64,000 nucleotides of DNA, from positions 744,001 through 808,000 of the forward strand of contig CP074390.1 of assembly GCA_022041995.1 (NCBI GenBank), written 5' to 3'. The notes below the pieces were generated by a model. The model had not been told where the DNA came from. It searched no databases and saw only the letters and a list, made by a program, of their open reading frames with translations. Each line of letters starts with the position of its first letter. Within the stretch, counting starts at the first letter, position 1. Source of the stretch: Cupriavidus necator (GTDB lineage: Bacteria > Pseudomonadota > Gammaproteobacteria > Burkholderiales > Burkholderiaceae). A program made the translations under genes and the position numbers. Below, in pieces: positions 1 through 7,637 of the stretch.

Positions 1-166
1 ACCTTCGGTTGCCGCCGTAGTACCTCGCGCCGTCCCAATCGGAGTAACCGCCGCCGTAAATCGGACGCGAGTAACCGCCGTGGTAGTAGCCGTCATCATA
101 GGGAGCGATGGCGCAGCCGGTGAGAAGTGCTGCCGTGGCTACGGCGAGCACAAATAGGGATTTCAT
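1..166 (-). CDS. Small Gly/Tyr-rich lipoprotein, 3' end outside window
   Basis: The minus-strand frame starts at the ATG at 166 and runs off the left edge. It begins with a short basic and hydrophobic signal sequence ending in a lipobox (LLTGC, Cys at residue 18), so a lipoprotein anchored in the envelope is expected. The visible mature part is rich in Gly and Tyr (GYYHGGYSRPIYGGGY). No enzymatic domain is visible and the family is not recognised. The partial frame is 55 codons long here. Confidence 0.6.
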   Translation of the reverse strand, partial: MKSLFVLAVATAALLTGCAIAPYDDGYYHGGYSRPIYGGGYSDWDGARYYGGNRR

Positions 167-375
167 GGTGACCTGCGCTTGCAATTGGCGAATTTGGCGC
201 AAGGATACCGACGGGCACCTCCCCCGGTTGTAAGAAATCGTGTCCCACAGCGCGGGGGCGGAGCTAGCTGTAGCCGTCAACCCGCGCCGATGACGGCAGC
301 ACCGGTCGTCAACGTGCCTGAGATGGCGAGCTAGTCGGTGAAGGAATCGAAACGCTTCGGCGTAGCCGCATGAGG

Positions 376-615
376 CTACAAGCCGGTCTTGGTGTTCTCG
401 ACGCAAGCCTTTGCGTAAGCGATTGCTTCGGTCATTGCCTCGTCCTCGCTACTGAACGAGGCTTTGATCTTGTGTCGCAAGCCTGGGACAAACTCGTTTG
501 CGTGATCGATTCTTCGCTCGAACAATACCGATGCCTCCCAGGTCCCGGATTTAGACTTCCAGACCGTGCAGTGGCAGTAGTACTCCCCTTCTTCGACCCA
601 GACATGGCTCGACAT
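376..615 (-). CDS. Small hypothetical protein, paralogue A
   Basis: This 79-residue protein has no signal peptide or membrane segment. A strong Shine-Dalgarno, GGGAGG, lies a few bases before the ATG. It resembles the next small gene at 735-938: both have a short N-terminal part with aromatic residues (EYYCHC / YKGYTV), a central 'EAS' segment and a C-terminal helix ending in a pattern like AxAYAKAxVE / GIAWAKAWVDD. The two leaders are also nearly the same (GGAGGTCG-C-ATG). It is probably a real cytoplasmic protein of a small uncharacterised family; function unknown. Confidence 0.6.
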   Translation of the reverse strand: MSSHVWVEEGEYYCHCTVWKSKSGTWEASVLFERRIDHANEFVPGLRHKIKASFSSEDEAMTEAIAYAKACVENTKTGL

Positions 616-734
616 GGCGACCTCCCATCGTTTCGAGGAATCCTAGCATGACGAAAGAACGCCCCAGCCGGCATCTACTGCGGCTGCGCGTAGACTGCCA
701 ATCCGTGGGTCTGGGCGGTCGATTTCAGAGGGGT

Positions 735-938
735 TCAGCCGTGATCATCTACCCACGCTTTCGCCCAGGCAATGCCGGCTGCCGCAGCCCGCTCGAACGA
801 GGGGTAGTACCCCAAGGGATCCGACCCTTCCTCGATGCGGCCCTCCTTCTCAACTGCACCGGATGCCTCGAAGGACCCGTCACCAAGCTGCTTTGCAAAA
901 CCGCGGACGGTGTAGCCCTTGTAGCTTTCGATTGTCAT
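735..938 (-). CDS. Small hypothetical protein, paralogue B
   Basis: This 67-residue protein starts MTIESYKGYTVRG and has a clear ribosome site (GGAGGTCGTC directly before ATG). It is soluble and acidic, without signal peptide. Its central EASGAVEKEG and C-terminal AAAAGIAWAKAW segments match the layout of the product of 376-615, so the two look like diverged tandem duplicates on the same strand. Function is unknown. Confidence 0.6.
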   Translation of the reverse strand: MTIESYKGYTVRGFAKQLGDGSFEASGAVEKEGRIEEGSDPLGYYPSFERAAAAGIAWAKAWVDDHG

Positions 939-970
939 GACGACCTCCGATTTAGACAGAAGATCGTAGC

Positions 971-1200
971 ATGAAGAAACGGGTCAATCCGACTCTCGAC
1001 GGCGAGACCGGTTGCATCTCTGCGCCGGCGAGCCATACCGCTACCGCCTCTGGCGCGAGTGGGTCTGAAGCAACCCGAGCCTCGCCTTCATCAGACTGAC
1101 GATCACCCGCTGCCTGCAGGGCGCGCTATGCATCAAGCGAAGGAAGTTTAGGCCGGCGCTTCACGGCCCCTCGGCATTGCGGCACAGGGCAGGCGAGGGA
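971..1200 (+). pseudogene. Decayed DUF1643-like gene fragment
   Basis: An ATG at 971 opens a short frame (MKKRVNPTLDGETGC), and in another frame the DNA then reads PYRYRLWREWV, stop, SNPSLAFI. That resembles the start of DUF1643 proteins (YRYxLWRxWD...PxLxFIMLNPSTA). The conserved MLNPSTA is gone and an in-frame TGA interrupts the block. I read it as a degraded N-terminal fragment. The right boundary is approximate, and the call rests on remembered family motifs only. Confidence 0.35.
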
Positions 1201-1305
1201 TCGGCGGCGGCGCAAAGCACCCGGCCGCCTCCAACGCTTCCATCGTCAGCCCTTATTCGAGCATCTGCGCACCGTGAAGCCGCATGCCGGGGAGCCAAAG
1301 CCGAC

Positions 1306-1875
1306 TTACATTGCAGCTGCCTTTGAGGCCTGCGCCGCACGACGTTGCATGCCTTTCGAGGGCACCTCCGCAGCAGTATTGAAGCTGCTCTCGGCCACTT
1401 GCATGGCTTGTTTTGCCGTCGTTTGCATCGACTCATAGAGCGTAGTGGTCGCGTTGACGGCCTCCTGCCAGGCAGCCAATGGCGCCGCCGCCGCACCCGC
1501 TGGCGTCTGGCTCACCACGCTGCCAAGGAAGTCGTGCAGACCCTGCTTGCCTGCCGTGTATTGGACTTCGGCGACCTTCTCGAACTCCGCCCGAGTGGCG
1601 GCGAGGATGTCGTACAGTTGACGGCGATACGCCAATACATTGGCGGCTGCGGGTTGAAATAATTCGATTTGCAATTCGAGCAATGCTTGCGGGTCCTTGA
1701 CTGAGAGCGCTTTCTTTGCGCCGTCTTGTGTCTCAGCCAAGGCCGTCTTCATGGTTTGCAGATTCAACTCCAGCAGTTTTTCGAAGCCTTCAAAGGCCTT
1801 GCCGGTCAGCCCGGTCAAGGCTTCAATGCCTGCCATTTGGACCTTAATGAATTGCTCGGGGGACCACTGAGTCAT
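1306..1875 (-). CDS. phaP: Phasin family protein (PHA granule-associated)
   Basis: This 189-residue, largely helical protein begins MTQWSPEQFIKVQMAGIEAL and carries the phasin pattern of a long amphipathic region with repeated LLEL/LELQ motifs and AYRRQLYDI, followed by an Ala/Thr-rich tail. There is no signal peptide. Phasins coat intracellular polyhydroxyalkanoate granules and limit their size. Length matches the usual 180-200 residues. A good Shine-Dalgarno (AGGAG) precedes the ATG. It stands alone here, with no PHA synthase or depolymerase operon beside it, as expected of one of several dispersed phasin paralogues in PHA-accumulating Burkholderiaceae. The assignment is sure at family level; which paralogue it is cannot be told. 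Confidence 0.85.
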   Translation of the reverse strand: MTQWSPEQFIKVQMAGIEALTGLTGKAFEGFEKLLELNLQTMKTALAETQDGAKKALSVKDPQALLELQIELFQPAAANVLAYRRQLYDILAATRAEFEKVAEVQYTAGKQGLHDFLGSVVSQTPAGAAAAPLAAWQEAVNATTTLYESMQTTAKQAMQVAESSFNTAAEVPSKGMQRRAAQASKAAAM

Positions 1876-2039
1876 CTTGCGTCTCCTAAGTGCGACCCGC
1901 TACCTGAGCCTTCCGATGAGAGCTCCGACGGGACGGGAATCGAGTGGATAATGATTGCTGCATCGTGCCCCTGGCAGGCCACGCCGATCAGACCAAAGCA
2001 CACCAACGCCGGCAGGCGCTACCGGCTAAAGCAATACGC

Positions 2040-2270
2040 TCATAAGGAGGCCTGGCCAGCCTGACATTCCCTTGCGCGAACTCGCCCGAAGGCTTTCAGA
2101 AAAGCGTAGCCTTGGATTGTCACCTGAGGGCGGCTGTGTTTTGGCCCCAGGCGCTCAAGCGTAACCAGTTGATATGCGAGCAGCGCGTCCATATCCGCGC
2201 GATCCAGCTCCGTTGGGTCAGAGCTGCCATTTACCAGCACAAGCGTGGCGAATTCATGATGACTCAGCAC
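2040..2270 (-). CDS. Small hypothetical protein
   Basis: The open frame extends upstream to 2345, but the best start is the GTG at 2270, which follows GGGAG at a suitable distance. The product is then 76 residues beginning (M)LSHHEFATLVLVNGSS. It is soluble, with a central acidic helix (DRADMDALLAYQLVTLERL) and a basic C-terminus. No domain is recognised. No neighbours appear to be co-transcribed. Confidence 0.5.
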   Translation of the reverse strand: MLSHHEFATLVLVNGSSDPTELDRADMDALLAYQLVTLERLGPKHSRPQVTIQGYAFLKAFGRVRARECQAGQASL

Positions 2271-2673
2271 AGTCGTCTCCCAAGCTGTAGGTCTGCATTT
2301 GCTACGGGACTTCACTACCGTCCGTGACAGCCGCCTGGTTTGCACAGACCGCTTGTTTCGTCTCGGACGCGAGGTTCTGGCTGGCGGATGCTTGTTCTCG
2401 CACCCGGAACGTTCATCTTAGTTGCTGGCCACCTTGTGTTCAATGTGATTGGAAGCATGTCTGCCCTAATCCCGGTATTTTCTCCGTCGCCCAAAAACGC
2501 GCGCAGGGCAGCTCAGCGAATATCGCAACATGATATGCATCCAGGTTCGGGAGCATCCATTCGCCGACCGGCCGGACGGCTTGCATTAGCGCCACTCGCC
2601 AAGGTCCGCTACCGATATGTGGCTGCTGGGGAAAGGCATGGAGCTGCAGGCCATATGAGGACCGCGCTGTGTC
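2271..2673. other. Intergenic stretch, no gene supported
   Basis: Several frames are open here, but none has a plausible start with ribosome site or a recognisable protein. Apart from the terminator hairpin at its right edge nothing is evident. Confidence 0.4.
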
Positions 2674-2708
2674 AAAAAAAACCCGCGTCGCCGGAGCGGT
2701 GACGCGGG
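2674..2708 (-). terminator. Rho-independent terminator reading leftward
   Basis: On the minus strand there is an 11-bp GC-rich stem (one mismatch), a 5-base loop, then eight T residues (seen as A2674-A2681 on the plus strand). There is no coding gene immediately upstream on that strand, so it may end a small RNA (see findings). Confidence 0.65.
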
Positions 2709-2838
2709 GGTAGTAGCAGGACTTCAGGGCGATTCTATATTGACTTAGATTTTTCTTACGTCAGAATTAAGCAGGATCTTGACTCCAAATCTGAAGCCAA
2801 GAGTCCCGCGCGCGGGAAGGTGTGAGTGGAGGCAGAAA

Positions 2839-3213
2839 ATGACAACGGCTCGGGCTGGAACCAAAGGGGAAGCTATCAGGCTCCTGGAGGCAGAGGGGGT
2901 CGCGCTGGTCGAGCTCGACTATGAGTCAGGCTGGCAAGATGCTATTGAGCTCGGGCGCCTTGGTAATAAGGTAGGGATACGGGTGGAGTATCGCGGACAC
3001 GAAAGCATTGCCGTGAAGTCCCTCGCGGCGCTCATTGCAGGCCTCAGCCGGCCAAAGGTGTCCTTCCGGCAACGGAACCTTTACTGCCAGTTTGCATTGG
3101 ACCAGCTGGCAGCCAACGAGTTAGTTGCCCTGGAGACAAAAGCCATGAAGGCTGGCGATTACATTCTGGCCGGGCACCTGCTGCGGGACGTCGATGCCGT
3201 TTGGACTGAGTAA
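2839..3213 (+). CDS. Hypothetical soluble protein
   Basis: An open frame begins at 2779, but the ATG at 2839 follows GGAGG and gives a 124-residue protein beginning MTTARAGTKGEAIRLLEAEG. It has no signal or membrane segment. The C-terminal half reads like alternating helices (QFALDQLAANELVALETKAMKAGDYILAGHLLRDVDAVW). No family is recognised. It stands alone, with a 60-bp AT-richer stretch just upstream that could carry the promoter. Confidence 0.6.
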   Translation: MTTARAGTKGEAIRLLEAEGVALVELDYESGWQDAIELGRLGNKVGIRVEYRGHESIAVKSLAALIAGLSRPKVSFRQRNLYCQFALDQLAANELVALETKAMKAGDYILAGHLLRDVDAVWTE

Positions 3214-3462
3214 GCCTGGATCGAGGGGACTTTCTCAGATCCGGCGGTCGGAAATTTGCGCACTCAGCCCGTATCGCGACTCGCCCGCCTCATCTTCAGC
3301 CCTCTGATCCAGAGGTTAACCCGCAGATGCTGCCCGCCCTCCTCTTCGGTATGCTAGGGGTTCGGCGCGCCGCACCGCATTCAACCCTATTTTGGCGACG
3401 CGGCGATTCTGGGGCGGGGCTTCTCAGCACGCAACCTGTAGGCACCAAATGTCGAGGACGAA

Positions 3463-3666
3463 ATGGCGACTGGCATCGTGAAGTGGTTTAACAGTGAAAA
3501 GGGCTATGGGTTCATCACGCCGGATGATGGCGGCAAGGACTTGTTTGCGCATCACAGCGAAATCCAAGGCACCGGGTTCAAATCGCTGGAGGAAGGCGCG
3601 AGAGTGGAATTTGAAGTCACGCAAGGCCAGAAAGGCCCACAAGCGTCACAGATCCGCCCGCTATAG
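3463..3666 (+). CDS. cspA: Cold-shock protein (CspA family)
   Basis: This 67-residue single cold-shock domain begins MATGIVKWFNSEKGYGFITP and contains the RNP1 motif (KGYGFI) and RNP2-like block (DLFAHHSEI). Such proteins bind single-stranded RNA/DNA and act as RNA chaperones. Length and sequence are typical for the family. The ribosome site is GAGGACGAA. The upstream non-coding space is about 250 bp, consistent with the long structured leaders of cold-shock genes, although a thermosensor fold was not verified. A terminator follows immediately. Confidence 0.92.
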   Translation: MATGIVKWFNSEKGYGFITPDDGGKDLFAHHSEIQGTGFKSLEEGARVEFEVTQGQKGPQASQIRPL

Positions 3667-3698
3667 TCGCCCTGGGCCGCCTGACGGCCTGAATTGAC

Positions 3699-3728
3699 AA
3701 AGCCCTCCACGAATTGCGAAGGGCTTTT
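3699..3728 (+). terminator. Terminator of the cold-shock gene
   Basis: Inverted arms AAAGCCCT and AGGGCTTTT flank a 13-base loop and end in a T run, about 35 bp after the csp stop codon. Confidence 0.75.
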
Positions 3729-3943
3729 CTGCTTTCCGGCTCGTGGCGGCCCCATCCTGGGGGTCGCTATTTCCTGCGCCAATATCGACTGACAACAGCA
3801 TTTCGGGCTAAGTGCGACAGACCTCGGGCTCATGGCGACGGAGGTAGTCGACCACCGTTGCGAGTTTCAAACGGAGCCGCTTGCCGCCCCGTGTAAACTC
3901 CTGCATCGGCGGATCGCCAACCATCCCCCTATTGAGGAAGAAC

Positions 3944-4423
3944 ATGACTCGACAATCACTTCGTACGCTGTGCCTGACCCTGCTGCTAGCCGCTGCCACC
4001 GCACCGGCATTTGCCGATGACCTGAAGAACGCCGCGGGAGGCGGCCTGGGCGGTGCCGCGGGCGCGGCCGTTGGCGGCGCACTGGGCGGCAGCACGGGTG
4101 CCGTGATCGGCGGCGCGGTGGGCGGCGGTGCGGGCGGCGCGGTGACTGCCAACAAGAAGGAACGAACTGGCGCCGTCGTGGGTGGCGCGCTGGGCGGTGG
4201 CGCCGGCGCGGCGGCCGGCAATGCCCTGGGCGGCCGAACCGGCGGCATCGTCGGTGCCGCGGCCGGTGGTGCAGCGGGTTCGGCGCTGGGCGGCAATGTG
4301 TCGCGCAACAACTATGCCGATGACCACAGGAACGGCAATGTGTCGCGCAACAGCTATGGCGATGACAAGAACAGCAATCGCGGCAAGCACAAGGGCCAAA
4401 AGAAGCATCGTCACGACGACTGA
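3944..4423 (+). CDS. Exported glycine-zipper protein
   Basis: The ATG at 3944 is chosen because GAGGAAG precedes it and because it opens directly into a signal peptide (MTRQSLRTLCLTLLLAAATAPAFA, cleavage after AFA). The 159-residue precursor continues with some 90 residues of GxxxG-rich glycine zipper (GGALGGSTGAVIGGAVGGG and similar). It ends in a hydrophilic Asn/Lys/His-rich tail containing two near-copies of GNVSRNxY. Glycine-zipper proteins commonly insert in or line the outer membrane; the exact role is unknown. It is monocistronic. Confidence 0.7.
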   Translation: MTRQSLRTLCLTLLLAAATAPAFADDLKNAAGGGLGGAAGAAVGGALGGSTGAVIGGAVGGGAGGAVTANKKERTGAVVGGALGGGAGAAAGNALGGRTGGIVGAAAGGAAGSALGGNVSRNNYADDHRNGNVSRNSYGDDKNSNRGKHKGQKKHRHDD

Positions 4424-4531
4424 GCGAGGCGACGCGCGATGGCGCCCGTCAGTTGGGCATCCATACCATCGCGCTCTTAACCGCGTCGCGCGGCTGAGGT
4501 AGTGGAGCAATCGCTTGACCGCAGACGCGAT

Positions 4532-4870
4532 TCAGCGGCCCATGCGGCGGTTGTAGCTGCGCGAAATGCGCGCCATCAACGCTGGATCTTGTGCAGCCAT
4601 GCTGTCGAATTCCACCCGCACGTAGCCGTCTGCCTGCTGATGAACACCGGCCATCACCGTCCTGGTATCCAGACTGCCGACGACCACGCCATTGACCGGG
4701 TCCTCGACGCTGATCGCCAGGCCCTGGTCGCGCATGGCCCCAGCTGCTGCGGTGAAGGTGCGATCGAAGCTGGCCGGGCCCATGACCGTAAAGGCGCCTG
4801 TTCCGGCCGGATCCAAAGTACATGCCGAAAGCGCCAGCATGGCGCCGCTGACTATCAGTGAGAGTCGCAT
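4532..4870 (-). CDS. Small lipoprotein, unknown function
   Basis: This 112-residue precursor has a lipobox LSAC (Cys at residue 17) after a short hydrophobic signal. AGGAG lies upstream of the ATG. The mature part (DRTFTAAAGAMRDQGLAISVEDPVNGVVVG) reads like small periplasmic lipoproteins with an alpha/beta fold, but I cannot name a family with confidence. Confidence 0.65.
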   Translation of the reverse strand: MRLSLIVSGAMLALSACTLDPAGTGAFTVMGPASFDRTFTAAAGAMRDQGLAISVEDPVNGVVVGSLDTRTVMAGVHQQADGYVRVEFDSMAAQDPALMARISRSYNRRMGR

Positions 4871-5066
4871 GATGATGACTCCTTCCGTCAGCCCCGGATC
4901 GAAAATGTACGCGTTGCGACTTCAGGCGAGTTTTCCACTCGCTGATCGCTAAGACACAAGATTAGGCGACGCTGGCGCATAGACACAGCCTGCCAGGTGC
5001 GCGCCCGCACCCTGGCCGTCGTTGCAAGCTAATGCGAAGTGCGCCGCAGAGCCGACGCAGCGGCAA

Positions 5067-6014
5067 CTAGGCTGCGCCCGCCCCGCGCCCCGCGCATGCC
5101 AATGCCAGCGCCAGCCTTGCGCCCACCTCGGCGTTGTGTTTCACGAGCGCGATGTTTGTCGCCAGGCTGCGTCCGCTCGTCAGCGCCTTGATGCGAGCCA
5201 GCAGGAAAGGCGTCACGGCCTTGCCGGTGATTCCCTGCGCCGTGGCCTCGGCGAGCGCCTGCTGAGTCAGCGCGTCGATCTCCCCGGACGTCATCGCTGC
5301 CGCTTGCGGCACCGGGGTGCTCAACACCACGCCGCCCGCCAGGCCCAGGTCCCACTTGGTGCGGATGAAGCGTGCCTGCTCCGCCGCATGGTCCAGCCTG
5401 AAGTCAGCACGAAAGCCACTGTCGCGCGTGTAGAACGCTGCAACATTGTCTTGCTCGCAACTGAGCACCGGCACGCCGTGTGTTTCCAGGTATTCCAGCG
5501 TGAGGCCGATGTCCAGGATGGACTTCGCCCCGGCACAGACCACCACCACCGAGGTCCTGGCGAGTTCCTGCAGGTCGGCCGAGATGTCAAAGGTCTCCTG
5601 CGCACCGCGGTGCACGCCGCCAATCCCGCCGGTGACGAAGACCTCAATGCCCGCCAGCGCGGCACATATCATCGTGCCAGCCACCGTCGTGGCGCCGAGC
5701 CCGCCGCTGGCCAGCACGGCTGGCAGGTCGCGGCGGCTCACCTTGTGTACGCGGTCCGAGCGCCCGAGCAGTTCCAGTTCGTCGTTCGAAAGCCCGATGC
5801 GGATTCGCCCACCAATCAGCGCGATCGTCGCAGGCTCGGCTCCCAGGTCGCGGATCAAGGCCTCCACTTCGCACGCCGTGCGAACGTTCTCCGGGTAGGG
5901 CATGCCGTGGGCGATGATGGTCGATTCCAGCGCAACGAGCGGGCGGCCGGCAGCCTGTGCAGCGGCCACAGGCGCGCTGAAGGTCAACCAGGAGCGGGCA
6001 AGGTCGGCAACCAT
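5067..6014 (-). CDS. psuG: Pseudouridine-5'-phosphate glycosidase
   Basis: This 315-residue protein of the PsuG/IndA family cleaves pseudouridine 5'-phosphate to uracil and ribose 5-phosphate. The diagnostic blocks ALESTIIAHGMPYPEN, GGLGATTVAGTM, FVTGGIGGVHRG, CAGAKSILDIG (with the catalytic Lys) and SLATNIALVKHNAEVGA (with the conserved Asn) are all present, and the length is typical. The usual partner, pseudouridine kinase PsuK, is not adjacent; the upstream gene is a divergent ParA. The start at 6014 has only a weak ribosome site, so a slightly different start is possible. Confidence 0.9.
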   Translation of the reverse strand: MVADLARSWLTFSAPVAAAQAAGRPLVALESTIIAHGMPYPENVRTACEVEALIRDLGAEPATIALIGGRIRIGLSNDELELLGRSDRVHKVSRRDLPAVLASGGLGATTVAGTMICAALAGIEVFVTGGIGGVHRGAQETFDISADLQELARTSVVVVCAGAKSILDIGLTLEYLETHGVPVLSCEQDNVAAFYTRDSGFRADFRLDHAAEQARFIRTKWDLGLAGGVVLSTPVPQAAAMTSGEIDALTQQALAEATAQGITGKAVTPFLLARIKALTSGRSLATNIALVKHNAEVGARLALALACAGRGAGAA

Positions 6015-6273
6015 GTCGATGCTTTCGGTGGCGAGTCACATCGTGTGCAGCAAGAGGCTGGTCCATGAGGCGCAAGCTTGGGGCCACCTCAAGACGTCAA
6101 TGGTACAGCGGGCAGGACTGGGACGGCTGACTCTGGCACCCTGAATCGCCTGCCCGCAGGTGCCACCTCATCGCGGCCTGGAATATCGTTGTCATAGCCG
6201 GGCGGGGGTGCTGCCGGGAGCCTCACGCTAAGGTATGCTGCCGCTTTCGGATCGATTCTCTCCAGAGGGGCAA

Positions 6274-7041
6274 ATGCGGCGCGTCGTGTTCAATCAGAAG
6301 GGTGGGGTCGGAAAATCGACCATTGTATGCAATCTCGCGGCGATCAGCGCCAGCGAGGGCTTGCGCACCCTGGTCATCGACCTGGATGCACAAGGTAACT
6401 CCACCCAGTACCTGCTTGGCGCGCAGGCCGCTGAGGCAAGTCCGACCGCGGCGAACTTTTTCGAGACCTCGCTGACCTACAACTTCAGGCCGGTGGAATT
6501 TACGTCCTTTGTCCACCCGACGCCGTTCGAGAACCTCGATGTGATGCCGGCGCATCCTGACCTGGATTCCCTCCACGGCAAGCTCGAATCCCGCTACAAG
6601 ATCTACAAGCTGCGCGACGCCTTGCTCGAGCTGGAGGCAGTCTATGACGCCATTTACATCGACACGCCACCGGCCCTGAATTTCTATACCCGCTCCGCAC
6701 TGATCGCCGTGGAGCGCTGCCTGATCCCATTCGATTGCGATGACTTCTCGCGCCGTGCCCTCTACACGCTGCTCGATAACGTGAAGGAAATCCAGCAGGA
6801 CCACAACGACGGGCTGCAGGTCGAGGGGATCGTGATCAACCAGTTCCAGCCGCGAGCCAGCTTGCCGCAGAAACTGGTCGATGAACTGGTAAGCGAGGGC
6901 CTGCCAGTCCTTGAATCGCGGCTATCTGCATCGGTGAAGATCCGCGAATCGCATCAGCATGCCACCCCCATGATCCATCTGGATCCACGCCACAAGCTTG
7001 CGCAGGAATACGTGGCGTTGCACCGCGAGCTGGCTGGTTGA
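6274..7041 (+). CDS. Orphan ParA/MinD-type ATPase
   Basis: The frame is open from 6235, but the ATG at 6274 has AGAGGGG in front and starts directly with the deviant Walker A strand (MRRVVFNQKGGVGKST). The 255-residue product shows Walker A (KGGVGKST), the DLDAQGNST switch and the IDTPPALNFYTRSAL Walker B region of ParA proteins. No parB and no parS-like cluster is visible nearby, so segregation of a replicon by itself is doubtful. Chromosomal orphan ParAs often position other cargo. It has no operon partner: the region downstream is pseudogene debris. Confidence 0.8.
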   Translation: MRRVVFNQKGGVGKSTIVCNLAAISASEGLRTLVIDLDAQGNSTQYLLGAQAAEASPTAANFFETSLTYNFRPVEFTSFVHPTPFENLDVMPAHPDLDSLHGKLESRYKIYKLRDALLELEAVYDAIYIDTPPALNFYTRSALIAVERCLIPFDCDDFSRRALYTLLDNVKEIQQDHNDGLQVEGIVINQFQPRASLPQKLVDELVSEGLPVLESRLSASVKIRESHQHATPMIHLDPRHKLAQEYVALHRELAG

Positions 7042-7208
7042 AGAATCGCCAAGGCGCGCTGAGATAGATTTCCCCACGCAAGGACACTGCCGGCGTGAGC
7101 CGGATGCCAATTGGCCCCGCCTGGCCGACGCGTGGCCAGGTGGCGCCGGCCACGCCGGCGCCGCCATTGCACGGCAAAGGCTGTCAGGGCTTCTGTGGCC
7201 GGACGGCG

Positions 7209-7389
7209 TCAGCGGTGCCCTGGATACTGGCTCAAGCCATACACGCCGCCCCAGCCCACTGCAATCGAAACGTACTGCTTGTGCCGTCGAGCACGTAGGT
7301 CACCGGCGCGGCCACCACGCCGGAGCCGGTCGGCACCTGCCACAGCTTGTCTCCGGTGCCGGCGTGATAAGCCACCAGGCCGCCGATGT
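7209..7389 (-). pseudogene. C-terminal remnant of a PQQ-dependent alcohol dehydrogenase
   Basis: Reading leftward from 7389 the DNA encodes NIGGLVAYHAGTGDKLWQ, then VPTGSGVVAAPVTYVLDG. After a one-base shift near 7285 it continues with HKQYVSIAVGWGGVYGL and a stop at 7209. That is the characteristic end of quinoprotein (PQQ) alcohol dehydrogenases (LWxxxTGSGxxAxPVTY...QYVxxxxGWGGVY). Only about 60 codons remain, there is no start, and the right edge abuts a palindrome. It is non-functional debris of a larger gene. Confidence 0.65.
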
Positions 7390-7411
7390 TGTCTCAGATC
7401 GATGCAGAGGG

Positions 7412-7428
7412 TGTCTCAATATGAGACA
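7412..7428. promoter_or_regulatory. Perfect palindrome TGTCTCA-ATA-TGAGACA, candidate operator
   Basis: Two 7-bp arms are separated by three bases, and a further half-site TGTCTCA lies at 7390-7396. The shape resembles upstream activator sites of Fis-type (sigma54) activators such as the AcoR group, which control alcohol and acetoin catabolism; that link is inference. It sits directly upstream, in the reading sense, of the alcohol-dehydrogenase remnant. Confidence 0.4.
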
Positions 7429-7450
7429 AGCGCCCCGGAAAAGGGCGCTT
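7428..7450. terminator. GC-rich hairpin beside the palindrome
   Basis: Arms AAGCGCCC and GGGCGCTT flank a 7-base loop. No T run follows on either strand, so terminator function is uncertain. Confidence 0.35.
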
Positions 7451-7637
7451 CAAACTGCTGAAAAGCCTCAACGCCGGTGGTTTTCTGTGCGATGCATTGC
7501 CTGAATGAAATGACCGAAAAATCCCTCGCATGCGCGGAAGCTGCACGCCGGTGCACTGGCGTGCATCACAGCCCGCCCGACTCGGTGATCATGCCTGCGG
7601 CGAATCGCCCTCAATGACCTTGAGGGCTATCGCTCCC

